A DNA stretch of 64,000 nucleotides, taken from Halomonas alkalicola. Its GTDB lineage: Bacteria > Pseudomonadota > Gammaproteobacteria > Pseudomonadales > Halomonadaceae. The position numbers were made by a program, and so were the translations under genes. This document shows positions 1 through 9,578 of this stretch, in pieces (within the stretch, counting starts at the first letter, position 1; the number at the start of each line of letters is the position of its first letter). Below the pieces are notes generated by a model, which ran no database searches, was not told the origin of the DNA, and saw only the letters and a list, made by a program, of their open reading frames with translations. The stretch is taken from assembly GCF_030704205.1 (NCBI RefSeq), contig NZ_CP131913.1:186001-250000 (forward strand). Direction: 5' to 3'.

Positions 1-836
1 TTGTCATGCTTGCGCAGCCAGTCGAGGCGCTCCTTGAGCTCCGCCTTGATCGCGTCGATGGCGCCGAGGATGGTCTCCCGGGGCGTCACGTAGTGGGACT
101 TGGGGTAGATCGTCATGCGGGGCACCTTGCCCCTGACCTCTCCGGTGAGCGGGTCAAAGAGGCTGATGGTATCGATCTCGTCGTCGAACAGCTCGACGCG
201 CACCGCCTCGTCCTCGGCGTCTGCCGGGAAGATGTCGATGACGTCGCCGCGCACCCGGTAGGTGCCGCGCTTGAAGTCCATGTCGTTGCGGGTGTACTGC
301 AGCTCCGCCAGGCGGCGCAGGAAGGAGCGCTGGTCGATCAGTTCGCCGCGGGTGAAGTGCAACCGCATCTTCAGGTACTGGTCGGGGTCACCCAGCCCGT
401 AGATGGCCGACACCGAGACCACGATCAGCGCATCGCGCCGCTCCAGCAGGGCCTTGGTGGCGGAGAGGCGCATCTGCTCGATGTGGTCGTTGATGGAGGC
501 ATCCTTCTCGATGAAGGTGTCCGACGACGGCACATAGGCCTCGGGCTGGTAGTAGTCGTAGTAGGAGACGAAGTACTCGATGGCGTTGTCGGGGAAGAAC
601 GCCTTGAACTCGCCGTAGAGCTGCGCCGCCAGGGTCTTGTTCGGCGCCATGACGATGGTCGGGCGCTGAAGGCGCTCGACCACGTTGGCCATGGTGAAGG
701 TCTTGCCCGACCCCGACACCCCGAGCAGGGTCTGGTGGGCGAGCCCCGCCTCCAGCCCCTTGACCAGGCTGTCGATGGCCGTGGGCTGGTCGCCGGCGGG
801 CTGGAACTTCGAGGCGAGGCGAAAGGGCTTGCTCAT
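1..836 (-). CDS. uvrB: UvrABC system protein B, 5' part (runs off the window)
   Basis: DNA-damage-recognition helicase subunit of UvrABC nucleotide excision repair; it accepts damaged DNA from UvrA and recruits UvrC. The first 278 residues are present, starting MSKPFRL at 836. A Walker A motif (GVSGSGKT) lies near residues 40-47, and the beta-hairpin region with its run of tyrosines ([14 protein letters not shown]) near 90-105 is the part that inserts between DNA strands. The C-terminal helicase motifs and UvrC-binding domain lie beyond base 1. The family is about 670 aa, so roughly 40% is seen. No upstream partner gene is coupled to it. Confidence 0.97.
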   Translation of the reverse strand, partial: MSKPFRLASKFQPAGDQPTAIDSLVKGLEAGLAHQTLLGVSGSGKTFTMANVVERLQRPTIVMAPNKTLAAQLYGEFKAFFPDNAIEYFVSYYDYYQPEAYVPSSDTFIEKDASINDHIEQMRLSATKALLERRDALIVVSVSAIYGLGDPDQYLKMRLHFTRGELIDQRSFLRRLAELQYTRNDMDFKRGTYRVRGDVIDIFPADAEDEAVRVELFDDEIDTISLFDPLTGEVRGKVPRMTIYPKSHYVTPRETILGAIDAIKAELKERLDWLRKHD

Positions 837-864
837 GGCGTCTCCGCGTGTGGGGTCCGGAAGG

Positions 865-1281
865 TCAGGCCTCGACGGTGGTCCGCGTGGAAACCTCCAC
901 GGTGGAGCTGGTCATCAGGCGATGAATGGGGCACTTGTGGCTGATCTCCTCGAGGCGCAGGCGCTGCTCGGTGTCCTCGATGCCGTGAAAGGTCATCTCC
1001 ACGTCGAGCCGGTAGGTGCCATGGCGCTCCTCGCTGTCATCGCGATGCACCTTCACGCTCACCCCCTCCAGGGGCCACTTCTTGCGCTTGGCATACATCA
1101 TCGAGGTGATCGCCTTGCAGGCCCCCAGCGACAGGTCAAAGTAGTCGTGGGGGTCCGGGGCGCTGCCCTCTCCGCCATAGGCCACCGGCACATCGACGAA
1201 GAGGTCCTCAAAGCCATCCAGTTCGACTCGCTGGCGGAAGATATGGTTGCGTACGCTTACGACTTCAATGGTCTTCTTCAT
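865..1281 (-). CDS. OsmC/Ohr-family protein
   Basis: 138-aa OsmC-like protein, start MKKTIEV at 1281 with GGAGG-like purines just upstream. Members of the fold use two cysteines to reduce organic hydroperoxides. One candidate cysteine is seen in [18 protein letters not shown] near residue 50, followed by the K-rich helix typical of the family, and a second in ISHKCPIH near residue 118. The alternation resembles YhfA/OsmC-like redox proteins rather than classical Ohr. It lies 14 bp downstream of the small HMA-like gene on the same strand, so the two are probably co-transcribed. Peroxide substrate is not inferable from sequence. Confidence 0.85.
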   Translation of the reverse strand: MKKTIEVVSVRNHIFRQRVELDGFEDLFVDVPVAYGGEGSAPDPHDYFDLSLGACKAITSMMYAKRKKWPLEGVSVKVHRDDSEERHGTYRLDVEMTFHGIEDTEQRLRLEEISHKCPIHRLMTSSTVEVSTRTTVEA

Positions 1282-1295
1282 GGGGAACCTCCTGT

Positions 1296-1493
1296 TCACT
1301 TGACCTGGATGGGGAGCTTGAGGGCCTCGATGGCCTTGATCAGCGCCTCGCGCCGGGCGCGCCCCTCGACCTCGGCACCGTGACGCCCCACTTCGGCACT
1401 GTCGACGCCGTCGAGCATCATCAGGGCGGTGGTGATACGGTTGATCTGGTCGGCGTTCTCGACGCCCGTGAAGCTCAGCGATTGGTGCGCCAT
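1296..1493 (-). CDS. small HMA-like (ferredoxin-fold) protein
   Basis: 65-aa protein starting MAHQSLSF at 1493. Its size and pattern (beta, helix ADQINRITTALMML, GVDSAEV beta, helix ALIKAIEAL) match a heavy-metal-associated ferredoxin fold. The metal-binding CxxC is absent: the loop reads GVENADQ with no cysteine, so copper binding in the usual way is unlikely. First gene of a two-gene unit with the OsmC-family protein. Function unknown; the fold assignment is by pattern only. Confidence 0.6.
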   Translation of the reverse strand: MAHQSLSFTGVENADQINRITTALMMLDGVDSAEVGRHGAEVEGRARREALIKAIEALKLPIQVK

Positions 1494-1673
1494 GGGACGG
1501 CTCTCCGAGAGGGTGGCAAAAGAGGGGCCGGGCCTGTCGCGGCATGCCGCGAGCGCCCAGCGAAAGATTGCGGCGAGTCTAGCATGGCGCCGAGACGACC
1601 ACAGCGGTTGCAATGTCGCATGGCTACCCGCATAAGAGGAGCCAGCCACCCAGCAGACGACAAGGAGCTCCCC

Positions 1674-2711
1674 ATGCACGACTGGATCACCGCCTGTGGC
1701 GGACGGCAGGACGCCGAGGACCGAATCGCCTTCGACACCCCGGCGCCGGCCCGCCAGGCCCTGGATGGCACCGTGGTGACACCGCTGGTGCATCTGGGCG
1801 TACTCGACGTGACCGGCCCCGACGCCGAGAGATTCCTGCAGGGCCAGGCCAGCGCCCAGGTGGGCCTGGCCAACGGCGATTTCGCCCCCCTAACCGTGTT
1901 CTGCACCCCCAAGGGGCGAATGCTGGCCAATGCCCAGCTGCTGCGCGTCGCCGAGGGGCACAACCGGCTGCTGATGCAGCGCGGCCTGGTCCAGCCCCTG
2001 GCGGAGCACCTGGGCAAGTTTGCCGCCTTCTACAAGGCCGAGCTCCGGGTGCGCGATGACCTGGCGCTGATCGGCCTGATCGGCCAGGACGCCCCGGCGC
2101 TGGCCGAGGTGAGGCTGGACCTGGCGCCGCCCCCGGTGTGGCACCAGGCGGGGGATGCCGAGACTCAGCTGCTGACCCACCCTGGCCCGCGCCCGCGCCA
2201 GCTGATCTGCCTGGCCGCCGAGGCTGGCGCGGCGCTGTGGTCGCGCCTCGCCGAGCAGGCCAGCCCGGTGGGCAATGCCATCTGGTGCCTGCACGACATC
2301 CAGGCCGGGCTGGCCTGGCTGACGCCCGCCCACCGCGATGCCCTGCTGCCGCAGATGATCAACTGGGAAGCGCTGGGCGGCATCAGCTTCAAGAAGGGCT
2401 GCTACACGGGGCAGGAGGTGGTGGCCCGAGCCCACTTCCGCGGCCAGGTGAAGCGTCGCCTGGTCAGGGCCCAGCTGGAAGGCGGAGAGCTGCCCGCCCT
2501 GGCAAGCCCGGTGGAGAGTGCCGATGGCAAGGCGGTGGGCGAGGTGGTGGCCGCCGAACTCGACGCCTATGACCAGGCGGAGATCCTGGCGGTACTGAGC
2601 ACCAAAGAAGACCTGGGGCCGCTCCGCGTCGCCGGCCAGGCCGTCAAGCAGCTGAAGCTGCCCTACCCCATCGAACGCCTGGACCCGGAGAGCCTGGCGG
2701 CCAGCCGCTAG
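1674..2711 (+). CDS. ygfZ: tRNA-modifying/Fe-S-associated protein YgfZ
   Basis: 345-aa folate-binding protein of the GcvT-like fold that supports Fe-S enzymes such as the MiaB tRNA methylthiotransferase. The signature KGCYTGQE with its conserved cysteine is at about residues 240-247, followed by the VVARAHFRGQVKRRL segment. The start MHDWITA at 1674 is chosen because AAGGAG lies 7 bases upstream; a longer reading frame exists but overlaps the divergent upstream gene. The stop directly abuts the stop of the convergent TatD gene, leaving no intergenic bases. Confidence 0.93.
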   Translation: MHDWITACGGRQDAEDRIAFDTPAPARQALDGTVVTPLVHLGVLDVTGPDAERFLQGQASAQVGLANGDFAPLTVFCTPKGRMLANAQLLRVAEGHNRLLMQRGLVQPLAEHLGKFAAFYKAELRVRDDLALIGLIGQDAPALAEVRLDLAPPPVWHQAGDAETQLLTHPGPRPRQLICLAAEAGAALWSRLAEQASPVGNAIWCLHDIQAGLAWLTPAHRDALLPQMINWEALGGISFKKGCYTGQEVVARAHFRGQVKRRLVRAQLEGGELPALASPVESADGKAVGEVVAAELDAYDQAEILAVLSTKEDLGPLRVAGQAVKQLKLPYPIERLDPESLAASR

Positions 2712-3470
2712 TCACAGCCGAAAAAGCCGCCTGGCGGTGGCGGTGCTGGCCGCCGCCACGGCCTCGAAGGGTTCCTCGCGCAGGTCGGCCACGACCCGAC
2801 ACACCTCCGCGACCCGCGCCGGCTCGTTGCGCTCTCCCTGGCGACCGGCCAGCGGCATGTCGGGGCTGTCGGTCTCCAGCACATAGCCATCGTCGGGCAG
2901 GCTCGCCACCGTGCGCCTCAGGCGCTTGGCCCGGACATGGGTGACCGCGCCGCCCAGGCCCACCACGAACCCCAGATCGAGTAACGCCTTCGCCTGCTCC
3001 GGTGAGCCGGCGAAGGCATGGATCAGCCCGCCGGCCGGTAGCGCCAGCTCACGCAGTCGCCTGGCGACCCGGTCGTTGGCGCGCACGCAGTGGATCACCA
3101 CCGGCAGGCGACGCGCCTTGGCCATCCTGAGCTGGGCATCGAAGAGCCGCCACTGGGCGTCGAGGGTCTCGGGAAAGCGGGCGTCGATACCGCACTCGCC
3201 AATGGCGACAAGGTCGCCATGCGTCTCCAGCCCTGCCTCAAGAGCGGCCAGGTCCTCCTCCCGATGTTCCTCCAGGAAATAGGGATGCAGCCCCAGGCAG
3301 ACGCTGACGTCGTCCCGCGCCCCCAGCGCCAGCACGTCGGGCCAGCGGGCACGCGTCGTGCCCGGCACCACGAAATGCGAAACGCCCACCGCCCTGGCCC
3401 GCTCGACCACCGCCTCACGGTCGGCGTCGAAATCGGGGAAGTCCAGATGACAGTGGGCGTCGATCAGCAT
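2712..3470 (-). CDS. TatD-family metal-dependent hydrolase
   Basis: 252-aa TIM-barrel hydrolase of the TatD DNase family. The N-terminal metal site DAHCHLDF (residues 4-11), GECGID near 93-98, the HC pair near 126, the HAF motif near 150 and TDSPDMPL near 200 are all in place. Family members are 3'-5' exonucleases/deoxyribonucleases. Several paralogues exist per genome (tatD, ycfH, yjjV), and I cannot tell which this is. Convergent with ygfZ and followed upstream by prfC on the same strand. Confidence 0.9.
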   Translation of the reverse strand: MLIDAHCHLDFPDFDADREAVVERARAVGVSHFVVPGTTRARWPDVLALGARDDVSVCLGLHPYFLEEHREEDLAALEAGLETHGDLVAIGECGIDARFPETLDAQWRLFDAQLRMAKARRLPVVIHCVRANDRVARRLRELALPAGGLIHAFAGSPEQAKALLDLGFVVGLGGAVTHVRAKRLRRTVASLPDDGYVLETDSPDMPLAGRQGERNEPARVAEVCRVVADLREEPFEAVAAASTATARRLFRL

Positions 3471-3543
3471 GTACCCCCCTTCAGGCCCGTCCCCGGCGCC
3501 GCTCGGCTAGGCACTATCCTGCTCGGCGCTCCGTGCTGGTATC

Positions 3544-5133
3544 TCAATGCTCCCGGGTGGGCTGGAAGCGGATCTCCGGCCAGCGCTCCTGGGTCATCTG
3601 CAGGTTGACCCGGGTCGGCGCGATGTAGGTCAGGTAGCCGCCGCCGTCGATGGCGAGGTTGGCGCTCGCCTTGCGCTTGAACTCCTCGAGCTTCTTGGCA
3701 TCGTCGCTATAGATCCAGCGCGCGGTGTTGACGTTCACCCCCTCGTAGATCGCCTCCACCTTGTACTCCTCCTTGAGGCGGTGGGCGACGACGTCGAACT
3801 GCAGGGTCCCGACGGCACCGAGGATCAGGTCGTTGTTGTCCAGCGGCATGAAGACCTGGGTGGCCCCCTCCTCGGAGAGCTGCTGGAGCCCCTTCTGCAG
3901 CGCCTTCATCTTGAGCGGGTCCTTCAGGCGCACCCGCTTGAAGAGCTCCGGGGCGAAGTGCGGGATGCCGGTGAAGCGCATCTCCTCGCCCACCGTGAAG
4001 GTGTCGCCGATCTGGATGGTGCCGTGGTTGTGCAGGCCGATGATGTCGCCGGGCCAGGCCTCCTCCACCTGGGAGCGGTCCGAGGCCATGAAGGTCAGGG
4101 CGTCGGCGATCTTGACGTCCTTGCCGATGCGCACATGGCGCATCTTCATGTTCTTCTCGTACTTGCCCGAGCAGACCCGCAGGAAGGCGATGCGGTCGCG
4201 GTGGTTGGGATCCATGTTGGCCTGGATCTTGAACACGAAGCCGGTGAAGCGTGAATCGTTGGCCTCCACGGTGCGGGTGTCGGTCTCCCGTGACTGCGGG
4301 GGTGGCGCATACTCCACGAAGCCGTCCATCATCTCGCGCACGCCGAAGTTGCCCATGGCGGTCCCGAAGTAGACCGGCGTGAGCTCGCCGCGGCGGTAGG
4401 CCTCGAGGTCGAAGGCGTGCGAGGCCCCGCGTACCAGCTCCACCTCCATGCGCAGCTCCTCCGCCTGGTCCTCGCCCAGCACGGCGTCCACCTCAGGGTT
4501 GTCGAGCCCTTCGATACGCTTGTCATCGGGGATGCGACTGCCCTGCCCCTGGGTGTAGAGATGGATGACGTCGTTGTAGAGGTGGTAGACCCCCTTGAAG
4601 TGGCGACCCATGCCGATGGGCCAGGTCATGGGCGCGCACTGGATGTTGAGCACTGTCTCCACCTCGTCCATCACCTCGATGGGGTCGCGGATATCGCGGT
4701 CCATCTTGTTGACGAAGGTGAGGATCGGGGTGGTGCGCAGGCGGCACACCTCCATGAGCTTGATGGTGCGGTCCTCGACGCCCTTGGCGCCGTCGATCAC
4801 CATCAGCGCCGAGTCCACCGCGGTCAGGGTGCGGTAGGTATCCTCGGAGAAGTCCTCGTGGCCGGGGGTGTCGAGCAGGTTGACGATGCGCCCACCGTAG
4901 GGGAACTGCATCACCGAGGTGGTCACCGAGATGCCGCGCTCCTGCTCCATCTTCATCCAGTCGGAGGTGGCGTGGCGGTCGGCGCGCTTGCTCTTGACGG
5001 AGCCGGCCATCTGGATGGCGTTTCCGAACAGCAGCATCTTCTCGGTGATGGTGGTCTTGCCCGCATCCGGGTGCGAGATGATGGCGAAGGTCCTGCGCAG
5101 CCCGACTTCGCGGGCCAGTGTGGCATCTGACAT
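3544..5133 (-). CDS. prfC: peptide chain release factor 3
   Basis: 529 aa, the same length as E. coli RF3. GTPase that recycles RF1/RF2 from the ribosome after peptide release. The start [10 protein letters not shown] at 5133 is preferred over a longer frame because family members begin just before the G1 motif HPDAGKTT. G3 (DTPGHEDF) and G4 (FVNKMDR) follow, then the beta-barrel and the C-terminal domain. It is divergent from regB across a 145-bp gap. No programmed frameshift or other oddity is seen. Confidence 0.97.
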   Translation of the reverse strand: MSDATLAREVGLRRTFAIISHPDAGKTTITEKMLLFGNAIQMAGSVKSKRADRHATSDWMKMEQERGISVTTSVMQFPYGGRIVNLLDTPGHEDFSEDTYRTLTAVDSALMVIDGAKGVEDRTIKLMEVCRLRTTPILTFVNKMDRDIRDPIEVMDEVETVLNIQCAPMTWPIGMGRHFKGVYHLYNDVIHLYTQGQGSRIPDDKRIEGLDNPEVDAVLGEDQAEELRMEVELVRGASHAFDLEAYRRGELTPVYFGTAMGNFGVREMMDGFVEYAPPPQSRETDTRTVEANDSRFTGFVFKIQANMDPNHRDRIAFLRVCSGKYEKNMKMRHVRIGKDVKIADALTFMASDRSQVEEAWPGDIIGLHNHGTIQIGDTFTVGEEMRFTGIPHFAPELFKRVRLKDPLKMKALQKGLQQLSEEGATQVFMPLDNNDLILGAVGTLQFDVVAHRLKEEYKVEAIYEGVNVNTARWIYSDDAKKLEEFKRKASANLAIDGGGYLTYIAPTRVNLQMTQERWPEIRFQPTREH

Positions 5134-5278
5134 CGATGGGGTTCGTCGTCGAGGCACCGCCGAGCGGTGCGTGAATGGGTGCCGGTTCGGCAGTGGCCGC
5201 ATTCTACGCCGGTCGGCCTGCGAAATGTAGGGCGGCCCGGCAGCGGGTATGATGGATAGCCGTCAGCGAGGAGCCGCC

Positions 5279-6553
5279 ATGACCACCACCCAGCCACTGC
5301 CTCTCTCCACCCCCAGTCGCAACCTGGTGCGCCTGACCATCGTGCGCGGGATCACCTGGACAGGTTTCCTGATCGGGGTGATCGTCGGCGTCGAGCTGCT
5401 CGGCTTCGAGCTCCAGGTCAAGGCGGTGATCGGGGTGATACTGGCGATGGCGCTGATCAATCTGGCCACCTGGTGGCGCCTGGGTCGTCACCGCGCCGTC
5501 TCCCACGGCGAGTACCTGACCCACCTGCTGGCCGATGTGGCGGGTCTCACCCTGCTGTTCTACTTCACCGGCGGCTCCAGCAACCCCTTCATCACCTACT
5601 ATCTGGTGCCGGTGACCATCGCCGCCGCCACCCTGCCCTGGCGCTTCGCCTGGATCATCGCCACCACCGCCCTGCTGGCCTACTCGCTGCTGATGGTGCA
5701 GTACCACCCGGTGCCCCAGCTGGCCCACGGCAGCCATGCCGATCACGGCATCAGCCTTCACGTGCTGGGGATGTGGCTCAACTTCGCCCTGTCGGCGGGG
5801 CTGGTGACCTTCTTCATCTACAAGATGGCCCATGCGCTGCGCAGCCGGGAGCAGGCGCTGTCGCGCACCCGGGAAGCCGCGCTGCGCAACGAGCAGGTGC
5901 TGGCCGTCGCCACCCAGGCGGCGGGCACCGCCCACGAGCTGGGGACCCCGCTCTCCACCATGGCGGTCCTGCTCACGGAGATGCGCGATGAGGCCCGCGA
6001 CAACCCCGCACTGGTCAAGGACATCGAGCTGCTGCGCCAACAGGTGGACACCTGCAAGTCGCGGCTGCGCCAGCTGGTGGAGAACGCCGACCGGCGGCGC
6101 ATGGGGGAGCCCCAGGTGCGCGACGCCGAGATGTGGCTGGCCGCCGTGGTACAGCGCTGGCTGGTACTGCGCCCCGATGTCAGCCACCGCATGGCGGTGG
6201 CGGAGCGCCGGGGGCGCCCCTGGATCTCGGTGGACACCACCCTGGAGCAGGCGCTGACCAACCTGCTCGACAACGCAGCCGATGCCAACCCGGACGACAT
6301 CCTGATCAGCCTCGACTGGAACACCCAGGAGGTGGTGATCGACATCCGCGACCATGGCCCCGGCGTGGCGCTCGCCATCGCCGACCAGCTGGGCGAGACC
6401 TTCATCTCCACCAAGAGCAAGGGGCTCGGGATCGGGCTGTTCCTGACCCACGCCACCATCAACCGTCTCGGCGGCGGCGTGAGCCTGTACAATCATCCCG
6501 AAGGCGGCACCCTGACCGAAGTGGTGCTGCCGCGCAGCGAACCGGCCAGCTGA
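5279..6553 (+). CDS. regB: redox-sensing histidine kinase RegB/PrrB/ActS family
   Basis: 424-aa membrane kinase. About six membrane segments lie in residues 15-190 and contain the quinone-site signature GGSSNPF (about 100-106). The phosphoacceptor is in the H-box GTAHELGTPLST (about 219-230). A cysteine in VDTCKSRL (about 260) sits where RegB has its redox-active Cys. The N, G1 (DHGPGVA) and G2 (GLGIGLFLTHA) ATP motifs are present. The start at 5279 is chosen for its GAGGAG ribosome site. It lies 27 bases ahead of regA, forming a two-gene unit that in other bacteria adjusts respiration and carbon metabolism to quinone redox state. Confidence 0.93.
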   Translation: MTTTQPLPLSTPSRNLVRLTIVRGITWTGFLIGVIVGVELLGFELQVKAVIGVILAMALINLATWWRLGRHRAVSHGEYLTHLLADVAGLTLLFYFTGGSSNPFITYYLVPVTIAAATLPWRFAWIIATTALLAYSLLMVQYHPVPQLAHGSHADHGISLHVLGMWLNFALSAGLVTFFIYKMAHALRSREQALSRTREAALRNEQVLAVATQAAGTAHELGTPLSTMAVLLTEMRDEARDNPALVKDIELLRQQVDTCKSRLRQLVENADRRRMGEPQVRDAEMWLAAVVQRWLVLRPDVSHRMAVAERRGRPWISVDTTLEQALTNLLDNAADANPDDILISLDWNTQEVVIDIRDHGPGVALAIADQLGETFISTKSKGLGIGLFLTHATINRLGGGVSLYNHPEGGTLTEVVLPRSEPAS

Positions 6554-6580
6554 GCCATGACCCGACGTGACGAGGACGCC

Positions 6581-7126
6581 ATGCAAGAGCCAACCACAGC
6601 CGAACGGCTGCTGATCATCGACGACGACGAGATGTTCTGCCACGTGCTGGACCGCGCCATGCGCCGCCGCGGCTTCGAGGTCGTGGTGGCCCACGACGCC
6701 GAGCAGGCGCTGGCCCTGGCGCATCAGCAGCGCCCGACGCTGGCCACCCTCGACCTGAAGCTCGAGCATGACTCGGGGCTGAAGCTGCTGCCGGAGCTGC
6801 TCGAGGTGGTACCCGAGTGCCGCGTCGTGGTGCTCACCGGCTATTCCAGCATCGCCACCGCCGTGGAGGCGATCAAGCTGGGAGCGGTCAACTATCTCTG
6901 CAAGCCGGCGGATGCCGACGAGGTACTGGCGGCCTTCGGACGGGAGGGCGGCGACCCGGAGACGGAAGTGGCCGAGCAGCCGCCTTCCATCAACCGCCTG
7001 GCGTGGGAGCATATCCAGAAGGTGCTGCAGGAGCACGATGGCAACATCTCCGCCACCGCCCGCGCCCTGGGGATGCACCGACGCACCCTGCAGCGCAAGC
7101 TGCAGAAGCGGCCGGTGAGGCGATAA
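6581..7126 (+). CDS. regA: response regulator RegA/PrrA/ActR
   Basis: 181-aa partner of RegB. Receiver domain: acidic pair in IIDDDE, phospho-acceptor Asp in TLDLKLEHDSG, Thr in VLTGYSS and Lys in CKPADADE. A linker then leads to a Fis-type helix-turn-helix (ISATARALGMHRRTLQRKL), the hallmark of RegA. The start at 6581 has GAGG five bases upstream; an in-frame ATG at 6557 lacks a ribosome site but cannot be excluded. Usual length for the family is 180-190 aa. A strong hairpin follows the gene. Confidence 0.93.
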   Translation: MQEPTTAERLLIIDDDEMFCHVLDRAMRRRGFEVVVAHDAEQALALAHQQRPTLATLDLKLEHDSGLKLLPELLEVVPECRVVVLTGYSSIATAVEAIKLGAVNYLCKPADADEVLAAFGREGGDPETEVAEQPPSINRLAWEHIQKVLQEHDGNISATARALGMHRRTLQRKLQKRPVRR

Positions 7127-7164
7127 CGCGGCAAGCGGCCAGGAAGCGATGCCGACCCTCAGAC

Positions 7165-7196
7165 GCAAACCCCGAGGCCATGGCCTCGGGGTTTGC
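7165..7196. terminator. perfect 16-bp inverted repeat, bidirectional terminator
   Basis: Both arms are perfect complements (GCAAACCCCGAGGCCA and its reverse complement) with no unpaired loop bases in the DNA. It lies between convergent regA and the 3-hydroxybutyrate dehydrogenase gene. There is no long T run, so Rho-independent function is inferred from position and stem strength. Confidence 0.75.
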
Positions 7197-7230
7197 ATAT
7201 AGCTCGGCGCCTACGGCAGGGCGCTGGCGC

Positions 7231-8004
7231 TTACTGCGCCGTCCAGCCCAGGTCGATGTTCCAGCTCGAGCCGGTGACCGCACCAGCGGCATCCGAGGCC
7301 AGGTAGGCGACCAGCTCGGCCACCTCGGCGGGCTCGATCAGACGCTTCACGGCGGCGTTCTTGAGCATGATCTGCTCGATCACCTGCTGCTCCTCCATGC
7401 CGTGTAGCTTCGCCTGGTCGGCGATCTGATTGTCCACCAGCGGAGTCTTCACATAGGCCGGACAGATGGCGTTGGCAGTGATGCCCTGGGCCCCGCCCTC
7501 GAGCGCCGCGGTCTTGGTCAGGCCGATCATGCCGTGCTTGGCGCTGATGTAGGCGGACTTGCCGGGCGAGGCCACCTGGGCATGCACCGAGGCGATGTTG
7601 ATCACCCTACCCCAGCCATTCTCGCGCATGGAGGGCCAGACGGCCTGGGTCAGCAGGAAGGGCGCCGTCAGCATCAGGTCGATGATCTGGCGCCACTTCT
7701 CCTCCGAAAACGCCTCGATGGGGGCGACATGCTGGATCCCGGCATTGTTGACCAGGATGTCCACCCGCCCGAAGCGGCGGATGGCCTCCGCCACTGCCGC
7801 CTTGCAGGCCTCGCCATCGGTCAGGTCGGCCTGGAAGAAGACGGCGCCGGCCTGCTCGGCGACCTCGGCACCGGCCGGGTTGAAGTCCACGGCCAGCACC
7901 TGGTGGCCCTGCGCGCAGAAGTGGCGTACCACGGCTTCACCGATGCCGCTCGAGGTGCCGGTCACCAGGGCAACGCGGGGAGTAATGGGGGCGGTTCCTG
8001 ACAT
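7231..8004 (-). CDS. bdhA: 3-hydroxybutyrate dehydrogenase (SDR family)
   Basis: 257-aa short-chain dehydrogenase that interconverts 3-hydroxybutyrate and acetoacetate with NAD. Seen: cofactor motif TGTSSGIG (15-22), an Asp in VDFNPAG that favours NAD(H), NNAGIQH (about 90), and the catalytic Ser/Tyr/Lys in NIASVHAQ and YISAKHG. The segment after the active site with HxQxxK-like residues matches D-3-hydroxybutyrate dehydrogenases. It fits functionally with the scoA/scoB CoA transferase 3 kb away: together they would feed PHB-derived 3-hydroxybutyrate into acetoacetyl-CoA. Confidence 0.9.
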   Translation of the reverse strand: MSGTAPITPRVALVTGTSSGIGEAVVRHFCAQGHQVLAVDFNPAGAEVAEQAGAVFFQADLTDGEACKAAVAEAIRRFGRVDILVNNAGIQHVAPIEAFSEEKWRQIIDLMLTAPFLLTQAVWPSMRENGWGRVINIASVHAQVASPGKSAYISAKHGMIGLTKTAALEGGAQGITANAICPAYVKTPLVDNQIADQAKLHGMEEQQVIEQIMLKNAAVKRLIEPAEVAELVAYLASDAAGAVTGSSWNIDLGWTAQ

Positions 8005-8087
8005 CAGCAGCTCCTTGTCTTTTCGTTGTCATGCCCAGCGCGCGGGGCTGGAGAAATGAAGCGCCCCCAGCATAAGGCCGCCTGCTC

Positions 8088-8534
8088 TCAGGCGCTACCA
8101 TCGCCGGGCGAGCCATCGGCCATCACCCGCTCCATCAGCTGCTGAGCCAGCCGGCTCGCGGCCGGTCGGCTGGCCACGTCGGCGAGATCGTCGAGCAGCA
8201 CCAGGCGACGACACCAGGCCGACTCCCCCAGGGCGACGGTCTCCAGCGGGTACTCCCCCGAGGGCAGCGCCAGCCAGTGGCGGCCGCCCGCCTCGGGCAT
8301 CTCGGCGCTGTCGGCCGCGGGCACCATCACCAGCCACAGCGACACCGGGGTGACCAGGGCCCCCACCAGCTGCTCGCCGAGCTCGGGGTCGGTGTGGCGC
8401 TGGAAACAGAGGGCATCGGCGGCCAGCCGGGGGTTGAAGGTCGGCGACGCCTTGGCGTCGCGCAGGTGCGCATGGGTCCAGGCCTCGGCCAGCTGGCGCA
8501 GGCGGGCATACTGCTCGGCGGTCAGGGCATGCAT
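8088..8534 (-). CDS. HybE-domain protein
   Basis: 148-aa soluble protein. The central segment (LVGALVTPVSLWLVMVP), then LPSGEYPLE and a W-C-R-R-L motif, resembles the HybE/HupJ domain of [NiFe]-hydrogenase assembly chaperones. No hydrogenase structural gene lies in this window, so the role is probably different or general. It is transcribed towards the dehydrogenase gene, 83 bp upstream of it. The family call rests on pattern recognition. Confidence 0.6.
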   Translation of the reverse strand: MHALTAEQYARLRQLAEAWTHAHLRDAKASPTFNPRLAADALCFQRHTDPELGEQLVGALVTPVSLWLVMVPAADSAEMPEAGGRHWLALPSGEYPLETVALGESAWCRRLVLLDDLADVASRPAASRLAQQLMERVMADGSPGDGSA

Positions 8535-8638
8535 GATGGGCTCCTCGGCAGGTGGGCGGCAGTATAGCGTCGCCCTCCCCGCGGTTCAGCCCGGCCTGCT
8601 ATGCTGGAAGGCCGTTACCCCACCCCATGGAGCCCGTC

Positions 8639-9460
8639 ATGACCGATGCCGAACGCCTGGCCCTGGCCGTCGAAATCGCCCGGGAGGCCGGCCAGATGAT
8701 CCGCGAGGCGCGGGAGCAGCAGAGCTTCGGCCACCGCTACAAGCAGGGGCACGAGCTGGTCACCGATGTGGATGTGGCCGTCGACACCCATATCACCGCG
8801 CGGCTCGAAGCGAGCTTTCCCGGCGAGGCGCGGCTCAGCGAGGAGCTCGCCCCGGAGCGCGAGGTGCTTGGCAGCCCGGCGCCGCTGTGGGTGGTGGACC
8901 CCATCGACGGTACCGTCAACTTCGCCCACGGCCTCCACCACGTCGCGGTCTCCATCGCCTGGGCCGTGGCGGGCCGCGTGCGCCTCGGGGTAGTCCACGC
9001 CCCCTTCCTCGGCGAGACCTTCACGGCGCTCGACGGCCAGGGTGCCCACTGCAACGGGCGGCCCATCCAGGCAAGCCGCACCGGCAGCCTCGAGCGCTGC
9101 CTGGTGGGCACCGGCTTCCCCTACCGCCGCGACAGCCGCCCGCCGCTGATGCGCCGCCTGACGGCGGTCCTCGAGCGCTGCCAGGACGTGCGCCGCAACG
9201 GTTCCGCCGCGCTGGACCTCTGCGACGTGGCCTGTGGCCGGCTCGATGCCTACTACGAGAGCGTCTCACCCTGGGACTTCGCCGCGGGCTGGCTGATCGC
9301 CCGGGAGGCCGGCGCACGCACCGGGCACCTCTACCCCCGCCCCGAAGGTTTCCCCGAGGATCTCTACGGCGAGAACCTGCTGGTGGCGAGCCCCGCCATC
9401 CACCGAGAGCTGGGCGAGCTGCTGCGCCGCGCCGACAGCGGCGAGGGCATCCCGCGCTGA
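8639..9460 (+). CDS. inositol monophosphatase family protein
   Basis: 273-aa Mg2+-dependent phosphatase of the SuhB/IMPase family. Metal-binding motifs seen: EE in RLSEELAPE (about 67), WVVDPIDGTVNF (about 84-95) and SPWDFAAGWLIAREAG (about 215-230). The start at 8639 follows GGAG by six bases; an ATG at 8627 is the alternative. The family hydrolyses inositol phosphates and related sugar phosphates, and SuhB also acts in rRNA antitermination. A second member of the superfamily (CysQ-like) is at 36892-37722. No operon partner is apparent. Confidence 0.88.
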   Translation: MTDAERLALAVEIAREAGQMIREAREQQSFGHRYKQGHELVTDVDVAVDTHITARLEASFPGEARLSEELAPEREVLGSPAPLWVVDPIDGTVNFAHGLHHVAVSIAWAVAGRVRLGVVHAPFLGETFTALDGQGAHCNGRPIQASRTGSLERCLVGTGFPYRRDSRPPLMRRLTAVLERCQDVRRNGSAALDLCDVACGRLDAYYESVSPWDFAAGWLIAREAGARTGHLYPRPEGFPEDLYGENLLVASPAIHRELGELLRRADSGEGIPR

Positions 9461-9578
9461 AGCACACCGCGCCCCCATAGGGCCCGCCAATGGTGCCTCT
9501 TGATGTCGACTATTGGCGCACCCGGTGTCGATCCGTCACAATCGACACCATTCGACCACTTCGCCACCAGGAGTCCGC

